Of a stretch of 13,412 nucleotides of DNA, positions 7,620 through 13,412 are shown piece after piece; the first letter of the stretch is position 1, and the number at the start of each line of letters is the position of its first letter. A model generated the notes under the pieces. That model was not told the origin of the DNA, did no database searches, and saw only the letters and a list, made by a program, of their open reading frames with translations. Source of the DNA: DATKDU01 sp035512595 (GTDB lineage Bacteria; Planctomycetota; Planctomycetia; Pirellulales; Pirellulaceae). The stretch covers positions 1 through 13,412 of the forward strand of contig DATKDU010000279.1 of NCBI GenBank assembly GCA_035512595.1, written 5' to 3'. The translations under genes were made by a program, and so were the position numbers.

Positions 7620-8521
7620 TTCATTCCCCAAGCTTGCCCTGGGTCTTCATCCCCCACCTCGACGACCTGTGGTTCCAGGTCGGCGGGACGCTGTGCAACC
7701 TGACGTGCCAGCACTGCTTCATCAGTTGCAGCCCGAAAAACCATTCGTTTGGATTCTTGTCGCTGGCGGAAGTAAAGCGGCGGCTGGAGGAGTCGGTGGC
7801 GCTGGGGGTGAAGGAGTATTACTTCACCGGCGGCGAGCCGTTTCTGAATCCGGAGATGACCGAGATCCTGTGCCAGACGCTGCACTACGGCCCGGCGACC
7901 GTGCTCACGAACGGGACGGTGCTCAAGGGGGCGTGGCTGGAGCAGTTGAGAGCGGCCGAGGAAGCGAGCCTGTATTCGCTGGAGTTTCGGGTTTCCATCG
8001 ACGGTTTCTCGCCCCAAACCAACGACCCGATCCGCGGGATCGGCACGTTCGAGCGGGCGATGCAGGGGGTCCAGAAGCTGGTCGAGCATGGGTTTCTGCC
8101 GATCATCACCGCGGCAAGAACCTGGCCAATCGAAAAAGATAACCAGGTCATCGGCGAGTTCGCGGCGGCGTTGAAGTCGCGAGGATACAGCCGGCCGCGG
8201 CTGAAAATACTTCCCACGCTCCAGATCGGCGCCGAAGTAACTCGCACGCACGGCTATCAGGTGGACGAGCGGGTCACGCCCGCCATGCTCGACGGCTACG
8301 ACCAGTCGCAGCTCGTCTGCCAGCACAGCCGCATCGTCACCGACCGCGGCACTGCGGTCTGCCCGATCCTGATCGAGTCCCCCGATGCCGTGCTGGGACA
8401 GTCGCTCGCCGAATCGCTGCGGCCGTACGCGATCCAGCACGGCGCCTGCTGGACTTGCTACCAGTTCGGGGCGATTTGCAGTAATCCGAGTAGTAGTGGA
8501 AACGCAAAGACAGTCCATTGA
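7616..8521 (+). CDS. Radical SAM protein with C-terminal SPASM/twitch-like cysteines
   Basis: This 301-residue cytoplasmic enzyme should bind a [4Fe-4S] cluster and cleave S-adenosylmethionine. The canonical C-x3-C-x2-C motif is CNLTCQHC (Cys27, Cys31, Cys34), followed by the SAM-binding GGEPF (72-76) and SIDG (127-130). Cys235, Cys249, Cys278, Cys281 and Cys288 (CWTCYQFGAIC) may bind an auxiliary cluster, as in SPASM or twitch proteins. The GTG at 7616 overlaps the stop of the Tdi1-like gene by 4 nt. I do not know the substrate. I recall similar radical SAM proteins encoded beside a metallophosphoesterase with an FGGIYSN start, exactly the neighbour found here, so the two likely act together. 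Confidence 0.88.
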   Translation: MIHSPSLPWVFIPHLDDLWFQVGGTLCNLTCQHCFISCSPKNHSFGFLSLAEVKRRLEESVALGVKEYYFTGGEPFLNPEMTEILCQTLHYGPATVLTNGTVLKGAWLEQLRAAEEASLYSLEFRVSIDGFSPQTNDPIRGIGTFERAMQGVQKLVEHGFLPIITAARTWPIEKDNQVIGEFAAALKSRGYSRPRLKILPTLQIGAEVTRTHGYQVDERVTPAMLDGYDQSQLVCQHSRIVTDRGTAVCPILIESPDAVLGQSLAESLRPYAIQHGACWTCYQFGAICSNPSSSGNAKTVH

Positions 8522-8540
8522 GAGTCAATTGCAAATTGTT

Positions 8541-8593
8541 AATTGTTCATTGCAAATTGCAAATTAACAATTATCAATTTGCAATGAACAATT
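8541..8593. repeat. AT-rich inverted repeat between the radical SAM and phosphoesterase genes
   Basis: A 19-bp perfect inverted repeat (8541-8559 with 8575-8593, AATTGTTCATTGCAAATTG and its complement) surrounds a 15-nt AT-rich centre. The flanks from about 8526 to 8602 continue with variants of the same TTGCAAATTG units. In this GC-rich window the block is sharply AT-rich. It lies in an operon gap of about 100 bases, so it could act on transcript stability or be a mobile repeat insertion. Confidence 0.75.
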
Positions 8594-8623
8594 TGCAATT
8601 TGTCCGCCCACAGGCCTGTGCCC

Positions 8624-9514
8624 ATGATCGCCCCTCGCGTCGCCCTCTTCGGCGGCATTTACAGCAACTACCTGGCCCTGGAGGCGGCGATTGCCGACGC
8701 TCGCCGCCGCGGCGTGGACGCCATCTATTGCCTGGGCGATCTGGGGGCGTTCGGGCCGCACCCGGATCGGGCGATCGAGCTGCTGCGGAGGCACGACATT
8801 GCTTGCGTCCGCGGCAATTACGACGACTCGATCGGAAATGAGCTGGCCGATTGCCAGTGCGGCTATGCCGACCCGCGGGACAATCATTTTGCCCAAATCA
8901 GCTACGACTACACGCTGGAGAATACCAGCGTCGAGAACCGGCGTTGGCTGAAGTCGCTGCCGAGCGAGATTCGATTTACTTTGGGAGAAGGACAGGTTGG
9001 AAACCTGTCGTACGGCAGCCGCGTTTTGCTCTGTCACGGCAGCCCGCGGAGAATAAACGAGTTTTTGTGGGAATCGACGACGCCGACGCACTTTCTGGAC
9101 CATCTGGCGAGTGAGCACAATGCCGACGTCATCTGCTGCACGCACACCGGCCTCAAGTGGCAGCGCGAGCTGACGGGGTCGGGAGTCGTTTCCGGCCCAA
9201 GATCCCCGGCCAACGAAAAGTCGCCGGCCGGAAACGACTCCCGACCCCTTCGGCCCGGCAAGTTCCTCAACGTCGGCGTTCTCGGCCGGCCGGAGAACGA
9301 CGGAAAGACGAACGTCTGGTATACGCTCCTGTCGGCGAGCGACGGAGCGGTCTCGGCACCATTCATTCCCGTCGAGTACGATCATCACCGCCTGGCCGCC
9401 GAGATGCGAGACCAGCGGCTGCCGGACGAATTCATCGAAACGATCCTCACCGGCTGCTGGACCACCTGCCTGGAAGTCTTGCCGGCCAAAGAGCGGCGGC
9501 GGGGAAAAATGTAG
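8624..9514 (+). CDS. Metallophosphoesterase-fold protein with altered first metal motif
   Basis: This 296-residue protein has the calcineurin-like layout: MIAPRVALFGGIYSNYLALEA (1-21), CLGDLGAFGPH (36-46), RGNYDDSI (63-70), LLCHGSPRR (135-143) and CCTHTGLKW (171-179). The usual D-x-H of motif 1 reads Gly-Ile-Tyr (10-13 region), so two metal ligands are absent. I recall this variant in relatives paired with radical SAM genes, so it may be a family trait. Two palindromes lie in the gene: residues 123-129 (hairpin 8991-9009) and 185-209 (inverted repeat 9175-9248), both in frame. I chose the ATG at 8624; the upstream TTG at 8600 would translate repeat-flanking DNA. The TAG stop sits in a GTAG foot. 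Confidence 0.82.
   Translation: MIAPRVALFGGIYSNYLALEAAIADARRRGVDAIYCLGDLGAFGPHPDRAIELLRRHDIACVRGNYDDSIGNELADCQCGYADPRDNHFAQISYDYTLENTSVENRRWLKSLPSEIRFTLGEGQVGNLSYGSRVLLCHGSPRRINEFLWESTTPTHFLDHLASEHNADVICCTHTGLKWQRELTGSGVVSGPRSPANEKSPAGNDSRPLRPGKFLNVGVLGRPENDGKTNVWYTLLSASDGAVSAPFIPVEYDHHRLAAEMRDQRLPDEFIETILTGCWTTCLEVLPAKERRRGKM
8991..9009. repeat. In-frame 8-bp hairpin inside the phosphoesterase gene
   Basis: GACAGGTT (8991-8998) pairs with AACCTGTC (9002-9009) around a 3-nt loop. It encodes GQVGNLS in the phosphoesterase, in a segment just before the LLCHGSPR motif that is likely longer than in relatives. It may be chance, but a second, much longer palindrome lies in the same gene. Confidence 0.5.
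9175..9248. repeat. In-frame 23-bp inverted repeat inside the phosphoesterase gene
   Basis: Positions 9175-9197 are perfectly complementary to 9226-9248 (arms begin GGGGTCGGGAGTCGTTT and end ACTCCCGACCCC), with a 28-nt centre. The repeat keeps the frame and encodes residues 185-209 (GSGVVSGPRSPANEK...), a polar Gly/Ser/Pro segment between the CTHTG motif and the FLNVG strand, which is normally a tight turn in this fold. Confidence 0.85.
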
Positions 9515-9534
9515 TGTACTCGCTCCGCGAGTGC
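9511..9534 (+). repeat. REP-like GTAG hairpin after the phosphoesterase gene
   Basis: GTAG (9511-9514), whose TAG is the stop codon of the phosphoesterase gene, is followed after one base by a hairpin. The hairpin pairs GTACTCGC (9516-9523) with GCGAGTGC (9527-9534), seven Watson-Crick pairs plus one T.G wobble, around a TCC loop. This is a third sequence family with the same GTAG-plus-stem layout. Confidence 0.65.
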
Positions 9535-9701
9535 CCACGAGAGCATGGACAACTCGCGCAACGTCGGCGGGGCTGAGTGCCGGCTTTCTCAAGCTGGCCA
9601 CCGACCGCGGCTTCTCGGTCAAGCTGCTGGTCGAGCACAACCGGCCGGTGGGCGTCCTGGCGGTGGGGCACTACCAGCGGTTTGTGGTCCGGCGGCCGTG
9701 A
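9531..9701 (+). pseudogene. Short ORF, probable 3' gene remnant
   Basis: The frame ending at the TGA 9699-9701 encodes SAGFLKLATDRGFSVKLLVE followed by HNRPVGVLAVGHYQRFVVRRP, which is protein-like and uses the GC-rich codons of the window. The only upstream start in frame is a GTG at 9531 inside the GTAG hairpin, and the residues it adds (VPTRAWTTRATSAGL) look non-coding. An ATG at 9545 begins a short plausible N-terminus in another frame, so a frameshifted small gene is also possible. I do not recognise the product. It sits between the phosphoesterase gene and the convergent YfcE-type gene. Confidence 0.4.
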
Positions 9702-9713
9702 CCAGTTCGTAAA

Positions 9714-10196
9714 CTACAGCGGTACAATCTGCGGCGTCATCGTTTCCAGATCGAGGATCGCCACGGTGTGCGGATTGGCCCGGTAGAGCGCCCCGGGGTT
9801 GAGAACGAGCGTGCGGCCTTCGTGGTGGAACTCGGCGGAGTGCGTGTGGCCGTAACAGACCAGGTCGAATTCGCCGCTCTTGATGGTCTGCATGAATCGC
9901 TTCCCTTCGTGGCCGTGCAAGAGGGCAATCCGGCGGCCGCCGAGCGTCAGGTCGCCAAACCAGTCGTGGCAGCGGCCCCCCGCGGCAGCAATGGCCATTC
10001 GCATCGCATCCACATCGACGTCGCAATTGCCGAAGACGTAGTGCGTCGGCCAGTCGGCCAGCAGCCGCGGAATCTCGGTCGAGCAGAGGTCGCCGCAGTG
10101 GAGCAGCTCGTCCACCTCCAGCGACTGGAGCATGCGCACTGCCGCCAACGTGTTTTGCACATGGCCGTGCGTGTCGCTGAGAATGCCGAGGCGCAT
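9714..10196 (-). CDS. YfcE/MJ0936-type metallophosphodiesterase
   Basis: This 160-residue cytoplasmic enzyme should hydrolyse phosphodiesters with two bound metals. All motifs are intact: Asp8 and His10 in SDTHGH, Asp36 in HCGDL, Asn57 in FGNCDV, His94 in LLHGH and His117/His119 in YGHTH. Length and motif spacing fit the YfcE/MJ0936 family; it is unlike the 296-residue phosphoesterase nearby, which lacks the first motif. The ATG at 10196 gives MRLGILSDTHG, the usual family start, directly after a TGAACCC-type repeat and without a clear Shine-Dalgarno. Its natural substrate is unknown. It converges on the remnant at 9531-9701 and is divergent from 10513. Confidence 0.9.
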   Translation of the reverse strand: MRLGILSDTHGHVQNTLAAVRMLQSLEVDELLHCGDLCSTEIPRLLADWPTHYVFGNCDVDVDAMRMAIAAAGGRCHDWFGDLTLGGRRIALLHGHEGKRFMQTIKSGEFDLVCYGHTHSAEFHHEGRTLVLNPGALYRANPHTVAILDLETMTPQIVPL

Positions 10197-10198
10197 GG

Positions 10199-10498
10199 GA
10201 GGGTTCAGGGTTCAGGGTTCAGGAGACAGGAGACAGGGCGTTGCATTTTGGCAACATCCAGCGCGTTTTCAACACGGCTGACGTTGGCGCACCGGCTGGG
10301 TAAGCGCAGCAACTGTCGTGAACTGCCGCACTTGGGGCGGTCGCCGAAAGTCGAGCATTGCACGGCACGCCGGTTGCGAAAGACCGTCTGCATCACCGCA
10401 CGCAGCGTCCCCAGACCCACGTCCCCTCGGGTCTGGGGACGCTTGCGGACGGTCTGACCGCTGACCTCCGACCTCTGAACCCTGAACCCTGAACCCTC
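10199..10498. repeat. Repeat-bounded element: TGAACCC inverted ends around a long hairpin
   Basis: The 316-base gap between divergent genes holds a composite structure. Its ends are an 18-bp perfect inverted repeat (10199-10216 with 10481-10498, GAGGGTTCAGGGTTCAGG and its complement) built from heptamer TGAACCC units, three of which run in tandem at 10476-10496. A direct repeat AGGAGAC AGGAGAC lies at about 10215. Inside is a perfect 15-bp stem (10404-10418 with 10429-10443) with a 10-nt loop, and outside it a further arm pairs AGACCGTC (10381-10388) with GACGGTCT (10448-10455). No ORF of note is present. The promoters of both flanking genes must lie in or be replaced by this element; I see no clear boxes. 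Confidence 0.75.
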
Positions 10499-10512
10499 TT
10501 TCCCCCTTCCCA

Positions 10513-11310
10513 ATGAATTCCCGCTGTCTTGTCGAAACCGGCGCTCACGTCGCGCTTGCCGCAGCGTCGTGGCTCGATTCGCAGCGGACCGTGCCGCGCC
10601 GGGCGCTGCACGAATACTGGTCGGCCTCCAAATGCCGCCTCCAGCGGTGGCTGATCACGATCCAAAAATTCTCCGTGCAGTCGCTGGCCGGCAGTCCCCG
10701 CGAGTCGCTGGCGTGGGAAGCAATCCGGCCCCACATCGAGGAGATTCTGGCCAGCGAGCTGCTCGCTCGAACGTGGGCCGCGACGGCCAAGGCTTATGAC
10801 GAATGCCGCGATGAGCCGGAAGCAGCGCCGGTCGCGGTCAGTACCCTGGCCGGGCACTTGGAAGCTCGCAACCGCGTGCTGCACGTCCTGTCCTTCGGGC
10901 AGCAGTTTGCGGTGGTGGAGGCTGGGCGGCTGAACGACCTGCGGCAGAAGATGGAGCGGTGGTGCGACATGCTGCTGGCGCACGTGGCGCTGCGGACCGA
11001 CGTGCGCGAACTGGCGTTCGACGCCGCGCGGTGCCGCGACTTTGCCGACGACCTGCGTGACGCCCATCCGCAGGACGACGCGCTCAGCCGCGAGCTGATC
11101 CTGGCGTCACTGACGCAATCGTTTCGCTTCGCCCTCGGCGACTACGCCCCGAATGCCGACCTCAACGAGCAGGTGGCCGCCAGTGCGCTGACTTGCGTCG
11201 GCCAGCACCCGCTCGACACTGCCCCTCCGGTTACAGACTCCGCCTGGCTCGCGCGGCTGCACCGCAAGGCGGACGAGACGGCGGGTTTGATCGAGGAGCT
11301 GCTGTCTTAG
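10513..11310 (+). CDS. Hypothetical helical protein
   Basis: This 265-residue protein (MNSRCLVETGAHVALAAASW...) has no signal peptide or membrane helix and is almost all alpha-helical by composition, with heptad-like stretches such as AVVEAGRLNDLRQKMERWCDMLLAHV (residues 138-162) and a helical end (LARLHRKADETAGLIEELLS). I do not recognise the family or any catalytic motif. Codon use is typical for the window. The ATG follows a pyrimidine-rich run (CTCTTTCCCCCTTCCCA) without Shine-Dalgarno, right after the TGAACCC repeat. The gene converges on the ABC transporter gene, with a 31-bp inverted repeat between them. Confidence 0.8.
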   Translation: MNSRCLVETGAHVALAAASWLDSQRTVPRRALHEYWSASKCRLQRWLITIQKFSVQSLAGSPRESLAWEAIRPHIEEILASELLARTWAATAKAYDECRDEPEAAPVAVSTLAGHLEARNRVLHVLSFGQQFAVVEAGRLNDLRQKMERWCDMLLAHVALRTDVRELAFDAARCRDFADDLRDAHPQDDALSRELILASLTQSFRFALGDYAPNADLNEQVAASALTCVGQHPLDTAPPVTDSAWLARLHRKADETAGLIEELLS

Positions 11311-11314
11311 GGCA

Positions 11315-11402
11315 AATGACCAATGACCAAGTCCCAATGACCAATTAGGACTGCCGTATGCTGGCATTGGTCATTGTGGCTTGGTCATTGGTCATTCTTT
11401 TT
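11315..11402. terminator. 31-bp inverted repeat with T-run, between convergent genes
   Basis: Positions 11315-11345 pair with 11366-11396 over 31 bp with two mismatches; the arms repeat the unit AATGACCA. A 20-nt centre separates them. On the plus strand the right arm is followed by CTTTTT (11397-11402), so the structure could end transcription of the 10513 gene. The right arm is translated on the minus strand as the C-terminal MTNDQATMTNAS of the ABC ATPase, and its stop codon touches the left arm. It may be a repeat insertion recruited as a terminator. Confidence 0.7.
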
Positions 11403-13264
11403 CCCACCGCCTCCTCCCGCTCCTTCTGCCTCCGCCGGATGTTCTCCAGGCTGTCCTTCGGCGTGGCGTCGATCAGCCGCCGCGTGTATTCCTCGCGGGG
11501 ATGCAGGTAGATGTCGTCGGAGGGGCCGAACTCGATGATCTGGCCGCCGCCATCGACCGGGGCCATCACGGCCATCATGTCGGCCATGAATTTCACCACC
11601 GACAGATCGTGGCTGATGAAGATGTAGGTCAGGCCGTGCTTGGCTTGGAGCCGCTTGAGCAGGTTGAGGACCTGGGCCTGCACGGACACGTCGAGTGCCG
11701 AGACCGATTCGTCGCAGACGATGAACTCCGGCTCGACCGCCAGCGAGCGGGCGATGCAGATCCGCTGCCGCTGGCCGCCGGAGAACTCGTGCGGATAGCG
11801 GCGGAGATGCTCCGGCAGCAGGCCCACTTCTTCCAGCAGCGCCACCGCCCGGTCGCGGCGATCGGCGGCACTCTTGCCGATCCGCTGAATGACCATCGGC
11901 TCGGTGACGGCCGACTCGATCGTCATTCGCGGGTTCATGCTGCCGTAGGGGTCCTGGAAGATGATCTGCATCTTGCGGCGCATGTTCCGCATCTCGCGGC
12001 CTGAGAGCTGTGCCAGATCGGTGCCGTCGTAGACGACCTGGCCGGCGTCCGGCTCGATCAGCCGCAGGATGGCACGGCCGGCCGTCGTCTTGCCGCAGCC
12101 TGACTCGCCGACGAGGCCCAGCGTCTGCCCGCGGTAGATGTCGAAGCTGATGCCGTCCACCGCTTTCACGTGGCCAACCGTGCGGAGGAAAATGCCGCGA
12201 CGGATGGGAAAATGGACCTTGAGGTCCTTCACCGAGAGTAGCGGCCGAGTTCCTTCGTTGACGGTCGTGGTGTCGGCCGGGTAGCGGCCGTCTTCCCAGG
12301 GATGGCCCATCGCCTGGAGCTGCGTCTTGGGGTGCAGCATTCGCCCGCGGCCTTGCGTCGTGAGCTGCGCGAGGCGCTGGGGCGTCATCTGCTTTTCGAC
12401 GATCTTCAGCGTCGGCCCTTCGCCGCTGACCTCCATGAAGTCGGCGACCGTCGGCAGCGTCTTGTACGGCGTCTCCAGCCGCGGCTTGCAGGCGAGCAGC
12501 CCCTTGGTGTACGGGTGCTTGGGATTCTCAAAAATTTCCAGCACCGTGCCGTGCTCGACGATCTTTCCCTGGAACATCACCGCCACTTCGTCGGCAATCT
12601 CGGCAATCACGCCCAGATCGTGCGTGATGAACAGGATGCTCATGCCGCGGGCGTCGCGCAGCTCGCGGAGGATGTCGAGGATTTGGGCCTGGATCGTCAC
12701 GTCGAGGGCCGTGCTCGGCTCGTCGGCAATCAGCAGCTTGGGATTGCACGACAGGGCCATGGCGATCATCACCCGCTGCTTCTGGCCGCCGGACAGTTGG
12801 TGCGGATACGAATCGACCCGCTGCTCCGGCTCCGGCATGCCCACCTCGCGAAACAGCTCGATCGTCCGCTGGCGAGCCTCGGCCTTGCTGACCTTCTGAT
12901 GGAGCATGATCGCCTCCATCACCTGCCAGCCGGCCGTGAAGACCGGATTGAGCGAGGTCATCGGCTCCTGAAAGATCATGCTGATCTCTTTGCCGCGGAT
13001 CTTTCGCATCTCCGGCTCAGGCAGCCGCACCAGGTCCTTCCCCAGAAACGAAATCCGCCCCTGATCGATCCGCCCCGTCCCCGCCAGCAGCCGCATGATC
13101 GAAAAGCTCGTCACGCTCTTGCCGCTGCCGGACTCGCCGACGATGCCGAGGGTTTTTCCTTCGTGGATTTCGAGCGACACATCATCCACCGCGCGGACGA
13201 TGCCGTCTTCCGTGTGGAACTGAGTGGTGAGGTTGTCGATTTCCAGGAGTGGAGCAGCGCCCAT
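11345..13264 (-). CDS. Fused DppD-DppF-type ABC transporter ATPase (dipeptide/oligopeptide import)
   Basis: This 639-residue protein carries two complete nucleotide-binding domains. NBD1 has Walker A GESGSGKS (43-50), signature LSGGQ (157-161), Walker B LLIADE (177-182) and switch His215, followed by the HPYTKGLL oligopeptide-type C-terminal domain (250-262). NBD2 has GESGCGKT (386-393), FSGGQ (494-498), Walker B FIVCDE (514-519) and His552. Separate DppD and DppF subunits fused in one chain are known from YejF and GsiA. The ATG at 13264 overlaps the permease stop (TAATG) after GGAGGGGGCG, so it is preferred to an upstream start. It powers import of peptides or related solutes with the adjacent permease. 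Residues 624-639 are repeat-encoded. Confidence 0.92.
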   Translation of the reverse strand: MGAAPLLEIDNLTTQFHTEDGIVRAVDDVSLEIHEGKTLGIVGESGSGKSVTSFSIMRLLAGTGRIDQGRISFLGKDLVRLPEPEMRKIRGKEISMIFQEPMTSLNPVFTAGWQVMEAIMLHQKVSKAEARQRTIELFREVGMPEPEQRVDSYPHQLSGGQKQRVMIAMALSCNPKLLIADEPSTALDVTIQAQILDILRELRDARGMSILFITHDLGVIAEIADEVAVMFQGKIVEHGTVLEIFENPKHPYTKGLLACKPRLETPYKTLPTVADFMEVSGEGPTLKIVEKQMTPQRLAQLTTQGRGRMLHPKTQLQAMGHPWEDGRYPADTTTVNEGTRPLLSVKDLKVHFPIRRGIFLRTVGHVKAVDGISFDIYRGQTLGLVGESGCGKTTAGRAILRLIEPDAGQVVYDGTDLAQLSGREMRNMRRKMQIIFQDPYGSMNPRMTIESAVTEPMVIQRIGKSAADRRDRAVALLEEVGLLPEHLRRYPHEFSGGQRQRICIARSLAVEPEFIVCDESVSALDVSVQAQVLNLLKRLQAKHGLTYIFISHDLSVVKFMADMMAVMAPVDGGGQIIEFGPSDDIYLHPREEYTRRLIDATPKDSLENIRRRQKEREEAVGKRMTNDQATMTNASIRQS

Positions 13265-13412
13265 TACTTCGCCCCCTCCCGCAGCCGCGGATCGGTCGCT
13301 TCCTGAAGCCCTTCGCCGATGAGGTTGTAGGCCATGACGGTGAGGAAGATGGCGGCGCCGGGAAAAACGATGAGCCACCACAGCTTCAGATTCTGACGCC
13401 CTTCGTTAAGAA
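13264..13412 (-). CDS. DppC-like ABC permease, C-terminal fragment (runs off the right edge)
   Basis: The minus strand from the edge reads LNEGRQNLKLWWLIVFPGAA, then IFLTVMAYNLIGEGLQEATD and PRLREGAK, ending in TAA at 13266-13264. The final membrane helix and the FNLIGDGLRDALDP-type ending are typical of the DppC/OppC family (BPD_transp_1 permeases). Only the last 49 residues are in the window. Its stop overlaps the ATG of the fused ATPase, so the two are co-translated. Confidence 0.85.
   Translation of the reverse strand, partial: LNEGRQNLKLWWLIVFPGAAIFLTVMAYNLIGEGLQEATDPRLREGAK

Noticed and set aside
8518..8841. ORF beginning in the AT-rich repeat (MRVNCKLLIVHCKLQ...)
   Set aside because: Its first residues are translated repeat and the rest is a shifted frame of the phosphoesterase gene.
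10476..10496. Three tandem TGAACCC heptamers as a CRISPR or telomere-like array
   Set aside because: The units are 7 bp, without spacers, only three in number, and paired with an inverted copy at 10199; they are element ends or simple repeats.
11381..13306. Plus-strand open frames opposite the fused ABC ATPase
   Set aside because: They mirror the strongly coding minus strand, are rich in Arg, His and Leu, and have no domain.
13265..13381. Upstream extension of the ABC ATPase to a start at 13381
   Set aside because: The extra 39 residues are an out-of-frame reading of the permease C-terminus. The ATG at 13264 has a good ribosome binding site and overlaps the permease stop.

Overview
This is a GC-rich window that looks like accessory or inter-operon DNA from a Planctomycetota bacterium, probably a Pirellula-type lineage. 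That is an inference from gene style: a Tat-exported sialidase-like protein, a secreted WD40 protein, a fused DppD-DppF ATPase, few clear Shine-Dalgarno sites, and intergenic and intragenic palindromic repeats. No rRNA, tRNA or CRISPR array was seen.

Layout. 1-312 (-) is the N-terminus of an IS1380-type transposase running off the left edge. A small hypothetical ORF (464-658) and a Tat-exported BNR/Asp-box sialidase-like protein (760-1920, +) follow. The sialidase gene converges on a secreted HEAT-like/WD40 protein (2046-3239, -). Divergent from that is a transport cluster: a DUF997/YhdT-like small membrane protein (3403-3780), a PanF-like sodium:solute symporter (3773-5509) and an MFS transporter (5521-6723). 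The next group is tightly packed: a small three-helix membrane protein (6769-7113), a T6SS Tdi1-type immunity-domain protein (7110-7619), a radical SAM protein with C-terminal cysteines (7616-8521) and a metallophosphoesterase-fold protein with an altered first metal motif (8624-9514). The first three overlap by 4 nt at each junction, which suggests translational coupling. After a short ORF remnant (9531-9701) come a YfcE-type phosphodiesterase (9714-10196, -) and an unrecognised helical protein (10513-11310, +). The right end is the ATPase part of a dipeptide/oligopeptide ABC importer (11345-13264, -), preceded by the C-terminus of its DppC-like permease (13264-13412, -).

The most interesting layer is the repeats. 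At least eight palindromic elements of different sequence lie in the window. Three families have the tetranucleotide GTAG at the foot of a hairpin, the hallmark of REP elements mobilised by RAYT (REP-associated HUH tyrosine transposase) proteins. One family is an inverted pair with GTAG at both outer ends (1917-2049), the REPIN arrangement, and its two hairpins differ by a compensatory base-pair change. The TAG inside GTAG is the stop codon of three genes. Other palindromes sit in frame inside the symporter and the metallophosphoesterase, or encode the C-terminal tail of the ABC ATPase. No RAYT gene is visible here; one would be predicted elsewhere in the genome.
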